A stretch of 64,000 nt of DNA from Pegoplata infirma (taxonomy: Eukaryota; Arthropoda; Insecta; Diptera; Anthomyiidae): the NCBI GenBank assembly GCA_963921195.1, contig OY992537.1, forward strand, positions 57,312,313-57,376,312, in the 5' to 3' direction. The notes below the pieces were generated by a model. It did no database searches and was not told where the DNA came from. It saw nothing but the letters and a program-made list of their open reading frames with translations. Each line of letters starts with the position of its first letter. Positions within the stretch are counted from its first letter, which is position 1. This document shows, piece after piece, positions 44,811-55,199 of this stretch. A program made the position numbers and the translations under genes.

Positions 44811-45179
44811 ACAAACATGTTTTCATATTTCTTTTGAATTTTTTGTCTACAAAAAAATAACCAACACAAGTAGGTAAGAACTAATGACTTCTCGTTAAAC
44901 AATGCCAACAATTTAGAAAAAAAAATAGCGTACACAAATCATTAAAAATTAAAGAAGAATCACTTATTTTTACTTAGAGAACAAAAATAAATGACTTTAA
45001 AAATTGAATGCTAATGAAAGTCTTTATTTTTTATGTTGTTATTTTTGCAACAAAGAACAGAAATAGTCATTTGAAAAAACTGAACATTAAACAAATGGGG
45101 TTTCTTTTAAAAACCACAAAACGTAAAACTTTTTAAGTAAACTATAAACAGTTATTGGCATAATTTTTTGAGTGTACTT

Positions 45180-45605
45180 CCCAAATTGTTTTTTTTTTTT
45201 TTGTTACAAAATTAACATTATAAAAATTTTTATATAAAATCAGTGGGTTTATTATTTGTTAATAATTCAATTAATTTGTATGTTAATATTTATTTACTAG
45301 TATATTTATGTTAATTGTTTCATTTCATAAAAAAACTGATTATTTAGCAAAAAACAAATAAAGTGTGTAATAAAAAACGTTGTAAAAAATTAATGCACTG
45401 AGCAATAATAAATATTTGTAAAACAAATTTATTTATTTAAATTGATTTAATCGTATTGATTTTAAAAACGTAAATTTTTAATTTAGTTAAATAAATTAAT
45501 AAAAAACAAACAAATAAAAAAACACAATTACGAAAAAAAAATATTTTGAAAAAAAAAACTTAAGGTTTTATGGAAGAACTTCTAGGGAATCCTCCTAAAA
45601 AGCTC
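45180..45605. other. AT-rich spacer without recognised features
   Basis: TTAATT-rich sequence with no clear ends, repeats or coding frames. Confidence 0.45.
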
Positions 45606-45845
45606 TTTTAGCTCCGCCGAATTTTTATACCCTCCAAAATGTAAAAAAAAAATGCAAGGACAATTTTGTATGAAAGGCATAGTGTAAGTGGATGATGGGA
45701 AACAACTTCCTTGTCGCGATAAATTCATTGCACTAAATTAATACAATTTCGTCATAATTTAAAAAAAAAATAATATCCACGCCCACAAAAGAGGGCGGGC
45801 CGAAAAAGTTTATTTTTAATACTCCTGTGTCCAGGACTAAAATAA
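45606..45845 (-). mobile_element. Hairpin family B fragment
   Basis: Half of the hairpin (GCTCCGCCGAATTT) and TTATACCCTCC are followed by AAGTGGATGATGGGAAACAA and CCACGCCCACAAAAGAGGGC, the longer interior also seen near 5317 and 29156. Only one end is kept. Confidence 0.5.
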
Positions 45846-45857
45846 AACTTATTCTTA

Positions 45858-46207
45858 CCCGTGTAAAAAAATAATTATATCAAAACATATGTCCTTTGAT
45901 AAAAACATACATGGGTCATATCTAAATGGATATAATCAAATCTACTCCATATATACTCATATCTGCTTTAGATATTTTTTGATCCGTAAACTGAGTCTAT
46001 CTGGCATATATGGCATATATGATCAGACATTTTCAGATATGTTCATATATGTAAAATTGTCATATAGACTCAATATACGGATCTAAAAATATCTGAAGCA
46101 GATATGAATATATATGGAGTAGATCTGATTATATCCATTTATATATGATCCATATATGTTTTTATCAAAGGAGATATGTTTTGATATAATTATTTTTTTA
46201 ACACGGG
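45858..46207. mobile_element. CCCG-family miniature element, near-perfect 350-bp inverted repeat
   Basis: CCCGTGTAAAAAAATAATTA at the left pairs with TAATTATTTTTTTAACACGGG at the right with one extra base. The arms continue through TATCAAAACATAT, CTTTGATAAAAACATA, TCTACTCCATATAT and CATATCTGCTT, leaving a loop near 45990-46060. TA lies outside both ends (45856-45857 and 46208-46209). The sequence is rich in ATATCT and CATATA motifs. Confidence 0.75.
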
Positions 46208-46209
46208 TA

Positions 46210-46594
46210 CATAAAAATATTTTATTTGTTTAACAAAATCGCACAACAAAAATGCCGTTTTTCAGAGTTTAGTTTAGTTTATCAAGGTGGAAATTTCCTC
46301 CCTGGTCCGAGGATAAAAACAAGAAAAAAGAAATTATGAAATTTATTTAACAATACCTTTCAATATTCAGAAATTTAAAACTTTAAATATTTAATATATG
46401 TATAAAACATGTACTGTCATGGATTTTCATTAATCTAACATTATTTTTATACAAATGTTACTACTGAAGCTACATATCCCCAGTGACAGTAGTATAACAA
46501 TATTTTTTTTTTTGTTATTGTACAAATAGTATTACAAAACCATCGTCTAATAACATTAGTCTGCAGACTTCCATGGAAAAAGAAAATAGTAAAT
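46210..46594. other. Spacer without recognised features
   Basis: Contains AAATTTCCTCCCTGGTCCGA near 46292, which is not repeated elsewhere in the window. No coding signal. Confidence 0.4.
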
Positions 46595-47105
46595 AAGTAA
46601 AAAATTTATACTTGGTTTGGTCGAATTTATAAATGCCCTCCACAATGCTCAAAACATGTTAATACTTTTAAAGGATTGCATTTTTCTTCGTAGAAAAATC
46701 TGTTATAAAAATATTAAAAAATTTAACTCGAAAATTTTTATTTTGATCAAAAAGTTTTACGCCACTTTGGTAAAAAAAATATTTGATGTTTTTTTTTTAC
46801 TGTAAACATATCATGAGTTTTAGGTAAATGTCATTAAAAACTTATGATTCTACTTATAACTTTTCAATCCTTGGACCGATATTGCTGGAACCTGAACAGG
46901 ATAATGGCAAAGAATCATCAGCCTTCAGGTTGTCGTTCGAAAGTTAGGAAGTTTTTAACATACAGAAAATATTGATAGATCATCTTAAACTCGATGGGAG
47001 ATCATGAATAAATGAAATTTTTGGTGCTTTTAGACCGATGTTTTGAGGTGTTACATACGGAATAAAAAACTTTTGTACCCTCTACCACTAATTGTAGGGT
47101 ATAAT
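46595..47105 (-). mobile_element. Hairpin family G element, degraded copy
   Basis: It follows 40128-41217 in outline: TAAGTAAAAAATTTATACTT, a decayed hairpin around TTTGGTCGAATTT, TGCCCTCCACAATG, CTTATAACTTTTCAATCCTT, GACCGATATTGCTGG, GAGATCATGAATAA and finally TACCCTCTACCACTAATTGT, AGGGTATAA. The microsatellite and one of the two duplicated units are missing. It is more diverged than the other copies. Confidence 0.6.
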
Positions 47106-47339
47106 AGAATTTGCCGTAATTTTGCCATTTGACAAACAAAATAAAAACAACATAACACACAAAAAAATTGCAATAACGAAACAAATTTTTACTATTTTCA
47201 CACTAGATAACAATGAAATATATTTATTTATGCACACTCATCGAAATAATTATATGATAAAAAAATTTTTTTCTGTCAATACTGCATCTAAACGAAAATT
47301 TTTCAACAAAATTTGTTCACGAAATCCAAGAATAGTTCG

Positions 47340-47590
47340 CTTTAGTGTAAAAATTTATTAGATCTTGTCTGATATGGGTTTCATATATGAACATATCTAA
47401 TTGCATATAATTATATCTAAAATGACTAAAATCGAGATCTGGATATATCTCGAATTTGGCCAAAATTTGGACAAATTCGACATCTAATTTGATCTGATCA
47501 GATACAATTATATACAATCAGATGCATTCATATATTATCAGATGAAATCAAAACAGATAAGATCGCTTCGATTTTTACAAGGGTTAGTAA
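47340..47590. repeat. AT-rich fragment resembling the ATATCT-type CCCG element
   Basis: Motifs such as GATCTGGATATATCTCGAAT and CAGATACAATTATATACAAT and a final TTTTTACAAGGGTTA recall the interior of 45858-46207, but no matching left end was found. It is possibly half of an element. Confidence 0.3.
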
Positions 47591-47633
47591 AAATTTCCTC
47601 AATTATATTTGATTCTACGCAATTATAGCAACG

Positions 47634-47690
47634 AACAAGTGAGAGTGTTGAATTCGGCTGTGCCGAAAATTTTAAACCCTCCTATATGTA
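47634..47690 (-). mobile_element. Isolated hairpin terminus of family B
   Basis: AACAAGTGAGAGTGTTGAA, hairpin TTCGGCTGTGCCGAA (47653-47667) and TTTTAAACCCTCC are present without the body. It lies directly next to the hairpin end of a family C copy, so one insertion may have removed the rest. Confidence 0.6.
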
Positions 47691-48057
47691 AAAACAAATA
47701 AAAAAAGTTAAATTAGGCCTTCCCGAACGTATTGATACCCTTCATAATGTCAAAAATATTATTTATAAAAAAACTTCTATCACATTCAAGACCATTCTCA
47801 CTTCAAGACCATAAAACAAGAAAATTAAAAAAAAAAAAATTTTGCGGAAAAAAAATTTTGATGAAAAAAAAAACACTCGAATTTTTCTTTTGTAAAAAAC
47901 TATGTTTGTTCTTGTTTAAATACCATTCAGTATCCAATTTTCTTGACATTAGTCAATCAGCAGCCGAATTAAAGCATTTTGTATTTTTAGGTTATGTGGA
48001 ATGCACCAACATTTTCGAGGTGTCAATAACTTTTCGTCAATAACTTTTGAACCGCTT

Positions 48058-49833
48058 CACAGTGGGAAAAATTGCCAATCTAGCGGGAAATAATTCAAAA
48101 TATAACTAACAGATTTTAACAAAGTTATAATGCGATTTTAAAGTGGGATAGTGACTGCGTTTTAATCCGTTAAGAACTTAAAGTTTAGTTAACCCATTAG
48201 CGAATTACACACAATCAAATGTTGACAATTTATTGGGCTCTTACAGTTAATTGTTTATAATAGTAAACTTATCATCGCCGTGTATCGGAAGGGGTAAGCC
48301 GTTACCTACCAAGTGTTTGATTTCTTTTAAAGGGTGCTATTAGGTATATTATGTATAAATTTCCATACGTTATCTGTTTTGCGAAGGCTCCCTCGTAACG
48401 AATTACATAAACAACGTTTTTTTTTTAACTTGTTTAAATTCTTATGGAGCTACAAAAAAAACGCTGTCAGATGCTGCTTAATCTTTAATTATAGATTATT
48501 TTACATATAATGAAGTATTACTATTCAAAAAATTAGCTGCGTAGGCCTGCGTAGCGATTTTTTAAAATTATTTTTGTAATTTTGGTCTTTCAATAATTAT
48601 AATTCTAAACCTAGGCAGCGATGAACGCGACTCACGTATATGTTGAGAATTGCAAAGGATTGTTAGTTATTTGTTTTTAACATGAAAAAGCGTCGAAATC
48701 TTGAAAAAAGTTCGTGCTGAATTAAAATTTTTTTTGATTTTATGATTTTTAAATAACCGATTTAAGTCGCATTCAGTTGGTGAAAAAATTCTTAATAAAA
48801 ATATTGTTATAAATAATAATAAATTTAATACTATCATTTGAATTGGTTAATAAACTCTTTGGTTTTTTTAAATTTGTTTGACATGTCATTTCAACGGAGA
48901 GAGATATTTGAAGTTTGGCGTAAATGCAACAGTGCTTCTGATCGGAACTCAACAGTTATCAATTATATCTTGTTCAAACTTGGAAATAACATTTGCAACG
49001 AGAATGATAGCTATAAAAAACTAACTGTTAGTGTGCGAGATTTATGTAGTAAATTTAAATGTAGATGGGCCAGTGTTTCTCGCAATTTATATAGTTTTGA
49101 AAATCAGTACAATATATGGTTGAATGAAAATATAGATTTTCTAGTAGAAGACGAAGAACCAGGACCGTCACAACCTCGAGGGCGTCCTTTGAAGATTTTT
49201 CTGGACACGACAAAAAAATCCAAGAGGAGTCGTGTTTCGGATCTTGTACAAAATAACATCAAGGAATAATTATTGATCGCTACGAAAGATGGTTTGTACA
49301 AATCTGGAAAGAGAGATGCAGCCCAATTATTAGATAAAATTAAAAAAACACCAAAAAGTGCTACAAAGACGAAAAAAGCCGTATTTTACCCCTCTGAAGC
49401 ACCGACATAATACACACCAGAAGAGGCAATGGCACTATACATTGACAAAAGGTTAACTAAAAATTCGTATATGATTATGCAATCAGGTGCTAAGACTCCT
49501 ATTTTAGTTATATGCTGGATGTAGGGTATATGTCCAAATATTATCAGATTTCACTTACAATATTTGATAACCCCATTTACTTTTGAAAAAGTATAAAATT
49601 CTTATTTTAAACATAATTTTCCACAGCTAACAGGTACAAAAAAAAATACTCCTGAGGTAGTCGTATATAACACCTTTTGGCTCACCCTGTATTGAAAAAC
49701 AGTTTCTTATTATTCATTATACAAAAAGCTCATATCCTTAGCTATAAAATCTCCAAGTATTGTTATCGGATCAGACCAATAGTTTAGAAGATATGATTTT
49801 TTTCCTGCCAGATTGGTGTTTTTTCCCACTGTG
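48058..49833 (+). mobile_element. Transib-like element, 1.8 kb, decayed
   Basis: The terminal inverted repeats begin CACAGTGGGAAAAA at both ends and share CCAATCT.GC.GG further in. The 5-bp sequence CGCTT lies on both sides (48053-48057 and 49834-49838), and the interrupted host repeat reads straight through GAACCGCTTAACTG once one copy is removed. A 5-bp duplication plus a CAC..TG heptamer end is the signature of Transib transposons, the relatives of the RAG1 recombinase; here the heptamer CACAGTG is identical to the recombination signal heptamer. The interior keeps a broken gene (48883-49524) covering only an N-terminal part of a transposase-like protein; no catalytic core is visible. The superfamily call is an inference from ends and duplication. 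Confidence 0.7.
48883..49524 (+). pseudogene. Broken transposase-like gene in the Transib-like element
   Basis: The first good ATG is at 48883 (MSFQRREIFEVWRK). The frame is open to TAA at 49267-49269, continues in the same frame to a second stop at 49408-49410, then to TAG at 49522-49524. Visible features are a basic, proline-rich linker with GPSQPRGRPLK, then KKSKRSRVSDLVQNN, a KSGKRDAAQLLDKI helix-like stretch and YTPEEAMALYIDKRLTK. The mixed, non-AT-biased composition over about 210 codons supports former coding. I recall similar GRP and GKRDAA segments in N-terminal parts of uncharacterised transposase-like proteins of invertebrates, but cannot verify this. The catalytic domain is absent and the gene is inactive. 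Confidence 0.65.
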
Positions 49834-49997
49834 CGCTTAACTGATATCGCTCAAATGCAATATCAAACTGCTTAAAACAACTACAAGTAAATATGTAAAG
49901 TTTTAAAAATATCTGTATAATAGTTTGGCCGTGATCGCCATTTCAACAGACAGACGGACATCACATGAATGTGATCGATCACTGATCAATAATATAT

Positions 49998-51857
49998 AAG
50001 GACATTCCAGGCCAAATCACTCACTTATAGACCCGACCCCCTTCGATTAAAATTATTCCAAGTAATTATCACTTATTTTTTAACGTTTAAAAACTAAAAT
50101 CGACTTTTTGAAAAAGTCCGAAACCTTCGATTTTTTTTAAAGTCTAAAAATTGTACTCTAAATTACGCAAATTCGTTCTATTTTTTTTTTTTAATTTTAA
50201 ATATACTTTTTATACCCTCCAACTACTGTATGGGGGTATACTCACTTTGTCATTCCGTGTGTAACGCATCGAAATATCGGTCTAGGACCCCATAAAGTAT
50301 ATATATTATTGATCAGTGATCGATTCTAAGACATTCTAGCGATGTCCGTCTGTCCGTCCGTCCGTCTGTCCGTCCGTCTGTGGAAGACACGATACAGTCC
50401 AAAATAAAAGTGATAGACTCCTGAAATTTGGTACATATATGTCTTATGTTCATAGGCTGGTTAAGGTCGGAGATGGGCAAAATCGGACCAGGGGGGAAAA
50501 AGTTTCCCCTTGAAGAACAAAACCAACCTCTGAAAAATACCATATTTTTAAATGATTTTTTGTGTTTTTGTTTAACAAATCCTACATTTTTATGCTACAA
50601 GAAGTTCAAGGTCCTGCATTTGGACCCACAGAATTAAAAAATATCGTTTTACGGTCCGCTCTCCCTTTTATGGGCGCGGAATAATTTTTTTTTTATATAT
50701 AATGATAAATTTGTTTTTCTATAGTGCAAAAAGCATAAGAATTATTTTTTTTAACACTTATTCGAGAGGAATTGTGCCCCCCAATTACCACTACCGACCC
50801 CCCCCCCCAAAAAAAAAGAAGACGCCCCTGCAATTTTTTATTTTTTTATTTGATTGTTGGAGGGTATAAAAGATTCGGCACAGCCGAATTTAACACTCTT
50901 ACTTGTTTTTACTCTGGTTTATTTTATATGGTTCTCCAAAAAATTTAATAGTTAGATATTGACCGCCAATCCTCTGATATGTATTTATTTGGATGTAAAA
51001 ATACGTTTCACGAAATTTCAGGTTTATCGGACATGTCTAAGGTGTGCTACATCGGTCATGAAGTTTAAAAACGAACTAAACGGGGAAAATATGTCTTTTT
51101 GTTAATTTTCTCAATTTTTTTCGAAATTTTTAGTTAAGTTTGAATTCAAATGGTTACAGAATTGTCATTTGGAGTAAAATGTCTCTCTAATAAGGTACTG
51201 AAAGCTAAAATCGGTTGAAAATCAGCCAAGTTATTACAACTTCCCCAGACATCTAATGTGTGTTATACTACAAGATTAATGAATACGAGTCCAATTTTTT
51301 AAATTTATTGAAATTATCTACTGTAGTAACATTTTTTATTCTTCATGTTCCAGTGTAATATTTTTTTCGTTTTTCTAAATATTAGAAAAAAAAAATTAAA
51401 AATGGAGATTTCAAACGAGTGTTGAAAAATGCAGGCATTTTTAGCATTAATTTAAAACATGTTAGCCAAACACAATATGAAAAATACTTGTCATCTAATT
51501 ACATTTGAACTTGAAGAATAAAAAAAATGTTATTACAGTAGAAAATTTCAAAAAATTTCATAAATTGGATTGTATACCTTAATCAAGTGATCTGCCACAC
51601 GTAAGATGCCTGATTTTCAACCGATTTTAGTTTTTAGTACTTAAATAGAGAGGCACCTGAATTCAAATTTAACTTAAAATACGAAAAAAATTGAGAAAAC
51701 AGAAATAAAATCATATTTTTCCTTGTAATCCGTTTTTTAAATCTCAAGGCCGCTACGGCACAAATATATATTATTGTGAGACATATTTTTAACCACAAAT
51801 GAATATATCTAGGGCAAGTAAGGGTCAATATCTAACAATTTAATTTTTTTGAAGCAC
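49998..51857. mobile_element. Second copy of the large palindromic element, truncated and interrupted
   Basis: It begins GGACATTCCAGGCCAAATCA and follows the left arm of 36132-38164: GACCCGACCCCCTTCGATTA, AAAAAGTCCGAAACCTTCGA, then after an inserted family B element (50207-50910) CTCTGGTTTATTTTATATGG, CGGACATGTCTAAGG, AGTTATTACAACTTCCCCAG and TCTACTGTAGTAACATTTTT. The second arm starts near 51530 and is kept to about 51857, so its outer few hundred bases are lost. It starts at the same AT-rich point of a family C element as the first copy does. Confidence 0.75.
50207..50910 (+). mobile_element. Hairpin family B element, complete 700-bp copy
   Basis: It starts TTTTTATACCCTCCAACTAC and GTATGGGGGTATACTCACTT, and carries the (CCGT)n block, GACACGATACAGTCCAAAAT, AAAATCGGACC, GTTTCCCCTTGAAGAACAAA and a C-run. 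It ends TGTTGGAGGGTATAAAAGA, hairpin TTCGGCACAGCCGAA (50874-50888), TTTAACACTCTTACTTGTTT. It is the best copy for defining the family because its host (the palindrome) is known from 36132-38164. No target duplication is obvious beyond T-rich flanks. Short frames on both strands are repeat-derived. Confidence 0.8.
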
Positions 51858-52236
51858 TTTTGCAAAAAAAAAAAATTTTCTTAAAAAAGTTTTTTTTTAT
51901 AAAAAAAAAAAATTTTTATCAAAAAAATTTTTTTTATCAAAATTTTTTGTTTTCGAAAAAAAATACAAATAAAAACATTTATGTTTTTACAAAAAAAAAT
52001 TTAAGAATTTTTTATGTTAATTTTTCTTTTTATTTTTTAATAATTGTGTACCATTTAGTTATTTCGTGAACAGTAAATACAATTGAGGGTTAGTAAATGT
52101 CTGCATTACATTCATTTATTTAATACAAAATATAAAATAAAACCAAACAAAATGAATGAATGAAAATGTGTACAGAAAAAAAAAACATTGTCTACATTCT
52201 GAAACTTAATATAAAATTTAGATTTCCTAGATTTGG
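51858..52236. other. Low-complexity A/T tracts
   Basis: TTTTTATAAAAAAAAA-type alternation produces Lys/Phe frames only. Nothing else was seen. Confidence 0.5.
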
Positions 52237-52238
52237 TA

Positions 52239-53048
52239 CACTCAAAATATTTTGTAGGCAAAAACAAAAGAAAAACACACTTAAAACCAATGAATAAACA
52301 ATTGAAAACCATCCCAGTAATTTTTCATTTGTTTTAACAAACATCAACATTTATTTTTTACTGTTGACAAAATTTTTTAAAATAAATGACATTAAACATT
52401 AAAAAATTACGTTTTTTTCACTCATTTTTACCAACAAATTCGAAAAAAATAACCTACGAAAACAATAAAAATTAATGATAGTTCTGTTATTTTTACCAAC
52501 AAATTTCAAAAAAATAACCTACGAAAACAATAAAAATTAATGATTTCGTAGGTAATTTTTTACAATTTTTTATTGAAATATTTTTTTAAAAATTTTAAAT
52601 AAAATTTTGGGGAATCGATCCCTCAATCAATTACATTCTGGCCAGACACTCTACCCATCTCGCCAAAGTCACTTGATACAAACATGTTTTTATATTTCTA
52701 TAAATAATTTTTTGGTTTTTTTTCTACAAAAAAATAACTGACTTGTGTAGTTAAAAACAAATGATATTTCATTAAAAAATACCAACAATTTAAAAAAAAA
52801 TTACTTACACAAATCATTAAAAATCAAAGAATAATCAGTAGTTTTTACTTACAGAACAAAAATAAATGACTTTAAAAATTAAATGTTAATGAAAGTCTTT
52901 ATTTTTTAGTGTGTTATTTTTGAAACAAAGGACTGAAGTAGTCATTAATAAAAACTGAACATCAAACAAATGTTTTTTCTTATAAAAACTACTAAACGGA
53001 AAACTTTTTAAATAAACTTCAAACAGTTAATGACATAATTTTTGAGTG
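52239..53048 (+). mobile_element. CACTC-family TA element, complete 810-bp copy
   Basis: The ends are CACTCAAAATATTTTGTAGG and ATAATTTTTGAGTG, with TA at 52237-52238 and 53049-53050, as expected for Tc1/mariner-type integration. The interior has two TAACCTACGAAAACAATAAA blocks (near 52450 and 52516), a tRNA-like segment on the minus strand and ACAAATCATTAAAAATCAAA further right. It is the intact reference for the copies at 41600-42329 and 42400-45174. No protein is encoded. Confidence 0.75.
52608..52680 (-). other. tRNA-like segment, third copy
   Basis: On the minus strand, A-box-like TGGCGAGATGGG (52654-52665) fits the consensus at 11 of 12 positions and B-box GATCGATTC (52612-52620) fits at all positions, 33 bp apart. 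ACTTTGG precedes and TAGAGTGTCTGGCCAGAATG follows the A box. It lacks pairing acceptor ends, so it is a relic or an embedded promoter and not a tRNA gene. Confidence 0.6.
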
Positions 53049-53199
53049 TAGAATATTTTTGTTATATATTGCAAAAACACATACACATAGAAACATAAAT
53101 ATGAGCAAAATATACTAAAGTATATAAACTATAAATCTTATGTGGTGTTAGACTATAAAAATTTATAAAATATACAATGCATATAAATAAACTAGACAG

Positions 53200-54030
53200 T
53201 AGAGTTTCAATAAGACGACCATATAAAAGAATTAAGAATGTTAATAAATTAAAAAGAAAATTTTGAAGATTTCAAGAGATATAGAAGTAAAATTTTCTGA
53301 GCTTTAAAGCCTCAGCTCAGACTGTACGTATAAGGTACTCAAAAATAAACACGGTTCGAAGGACCATAAGAAAAGGATTAAAAATATCGTGATATAAAAA
53401 CGTTTATTAAAACGGAATTTGACTTTGTTTTAATAAGAGGTTATAACACAATATATTAGAAAAACTTTATCAGATTCGAAGAACCAACATTAACCAACTA
53501 AACTACTGAAATACTTCAATCCGGTTCGAAGGACCAAAAAGAAAGCAACTTCTAGTATTTACAAAAACTCAGTAAACCAAAAAGTAATTTAAACGAGATA
53601 TGTTTCGTGGAATTAATATTACAAATTAAGCTTAACCAGATAGATCTCCTTAACTGATCCGGCTCGAAGGACCAAAATGAATGAATATAATTGATTGCTC
53701 AAACTGAGAATTACTTGAAATAATGCGCATCTGAAAAAACCGATAAAGTTCGAAGGACCAAAAGAAACCAAAATTGTAAAAAAGTCAAAGTTTGAGATTT
53801 TTGAACAATCAAAGGATCATTTTCAATAAACGCTTAAGATTTTTTATTCATTCAGCATTGAGTGCTCAAACTGAGAATTACTTGAAATAATGCTCATTTG
53901 AAAAAACTGATACGGTTCGAAGGACCAAAGGAAACCAAAATTGTAAAAAAAATTCAAAGTTTGAGATTTTTGAACGATCAAAGGATCATTTTCAATTAAG
54001 ATTTTTTCTTTCATTTCATTAAAAACATTC
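53200..54030. repeat. Degenerate repeats with GGTTCGAAGGACCAAAA
   Basis: GTTCGAAGGACCA-type motifs recur near 53355, 53474, 53525, 53661, 53748 and 53916. The last two belong to an almost exact duplication (CAAACTGAGAATTACTTGAA near 53698 and 53867, with AAAGTTTGAGATTTTTGAAC following each). Complementary motifs (GGTCCTTCGA) lie at 55085, 58922 and 59508, so the family is present in both orientations. The 63-codon frame at 53844 is repeat-derived. Confidence 0.6.
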
Positions 54031-54430
54031 CCCACTGTTGCAAGGATAACAAAACATTAAACCGTATAGCAAAAATAAACAAGGATATTGCAAAAATAAA
54101 AACACACATACATAAAATATATAAAAATAAAAATGTAATGAGTTCAAAAGACTATAAAGAGAACAGAAAAAAAAACAAGTGCGCAAAAATCTATGTATAG
54201 AAATTGTTAGTATGTGTTAGTAGTTTATGTCTATGTAAACGAAAAGGTAACTGAATGAAGCAGCAGATGTTTACAACTTTACAACATTATTAAAGTGATA
54301 TTTTTTTCTACCTGAATATTATGTTCGAAAAATCTACTAACTCGGTATTCCCTTGTAGTCTATGTGTATTTAAGGGGTGTTGACAGGATTATAAACATGT
54401 TAGACATTGATTAAATGTTTTGTAATGTTT
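54031..54430. other. AT-rich spacer without recognised features
   Basis: AAAATAAAAA-type runs. No coding or repeat structure beyond low complexity. Confidence 0.4.
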
Positions 54431-54432
54431 TT

Positions 54433-54790
54433 TTATACTCTCCACTTACAATTAGAGGTAGAGGGTATATTTAAGTTTGTCATTCCGTTTGAAACTTATC
54501 GAATTATTATTGATCAGTGATTGATTCTAAGACATTTTAGCAATGTTTGTCTGTTGAAATGGCGATCACTGCCAAAACGTTATGTAGATATGACTGAAAC
54601 TTAACATATTTACTTGTTGTTGCTCCAATCAGTTTGGTATTGCATTTGAGCGATATCGGTTTAGTGGTTTATTTTTTCACCAACAAATTTTTTCTCGGAA
54701 ATTTTTTTTATTTTTTGCAAATAATCTTTTTTACATTGTGAAGGGTATCAGTACATTCGTCATGACCGAATTTAACTTTTTTACTTGTTT
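54433..54790 (+). mobile_element. Hairpin family C element, short copy
   Basis: It starts TTTTATACTCTCCACTTACA and AGTTTGTCATTCCGTTTG, and ends GAAGGGTATCAGTACA, hairpin TTCGTCATGACCGAA (54756-54770) and TTTAACTTTTTTACTTGTTT. The hairpin has kept its pairing although its bases differ from other copies (TCAT in place of CCTT), which suggests the structure is what matters. Large internal parts, including the (CCGT)n block, are deleted. Confidence 0.65.
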
Positions 54791-55199
54791 TTTTAAGTTG
54801 TACGAGTTTTAAATCTTTATCGACATTTTTGTAGTAATCGCTCAGGTAAAGAGATGCTTATCTAATCGGCTGGTGTTTGTAATAAATTGGGAAATTTGAA
54901 TAATGTAGTACTTTAATGAAGATCAGGTGCTTGTTTAAAAAGAGTGGTGCACAAGAAAGAACATTTTTATAATGCTGGTTCTTCGAATCCGATCAATAGC
55001 ACAATAAAATATTTTGGCTTCCTTGGGACACACTTCCCACAATCCAAAAATTTTTAGAATTTTTTGGATTTGATGAAAAAACTATTTTTTGGTCCTTCGA
55101 GACGGATGTAATTTGTTTTTAATATTAACAGTAAATTTTGATTTTTCCAAGAGACCGGGCAAATTTTTTTCAGCGGAAAAAAATTTTTTGCCTAAAAAA

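Larger units (their letters stand above)
42400..45174 (+). mobile_element. CACTC-family TA element, second copy, split by a 2-kb foldback
   Basis: It starts CACTCAAAATATTTTGTAGG and ends ATAATTTTTTGAGTG, with TA at 42398-42399 and 45175-45176. The first 130 bp and the last 660 bp follow the copy at 52239-53048 closely, including two ACCTACGAAAAC blocks and the tRNA-like segment. The gap is filled by the foldback at 42533-44513. It lies back to back with the first copy (ends at 42329 and 42400). Confidence 0.75.
47695..49997 (-). mobile_element. Hairpin family C copy split by the Transib-like element
   Basis: The left part (47695-48057) has a mutated hairpin (TTAGGCCTTCCCGAA), GTATTGATACCC, CAGCAGCCGAATTAAAGCAT and AATAACTTTTGAACCGCTT. 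The right part (49834-49997) resumes CGCTTAACTGATATCGCTCA, ACAGACAGACGGACATCA and GATCACTGATCAATAATATA. It then stops where the second large palindrome begins (49998). Joined, the two pieces follow 28469-28925 in order. Confidence 0.75.

Noticed and set aside
47340..47590. A complete CCCG-type miniature element
   Set aside because: Only the interior motif type and a weak ACAAGGGT end are visible; the left terminus and duplication were not found.
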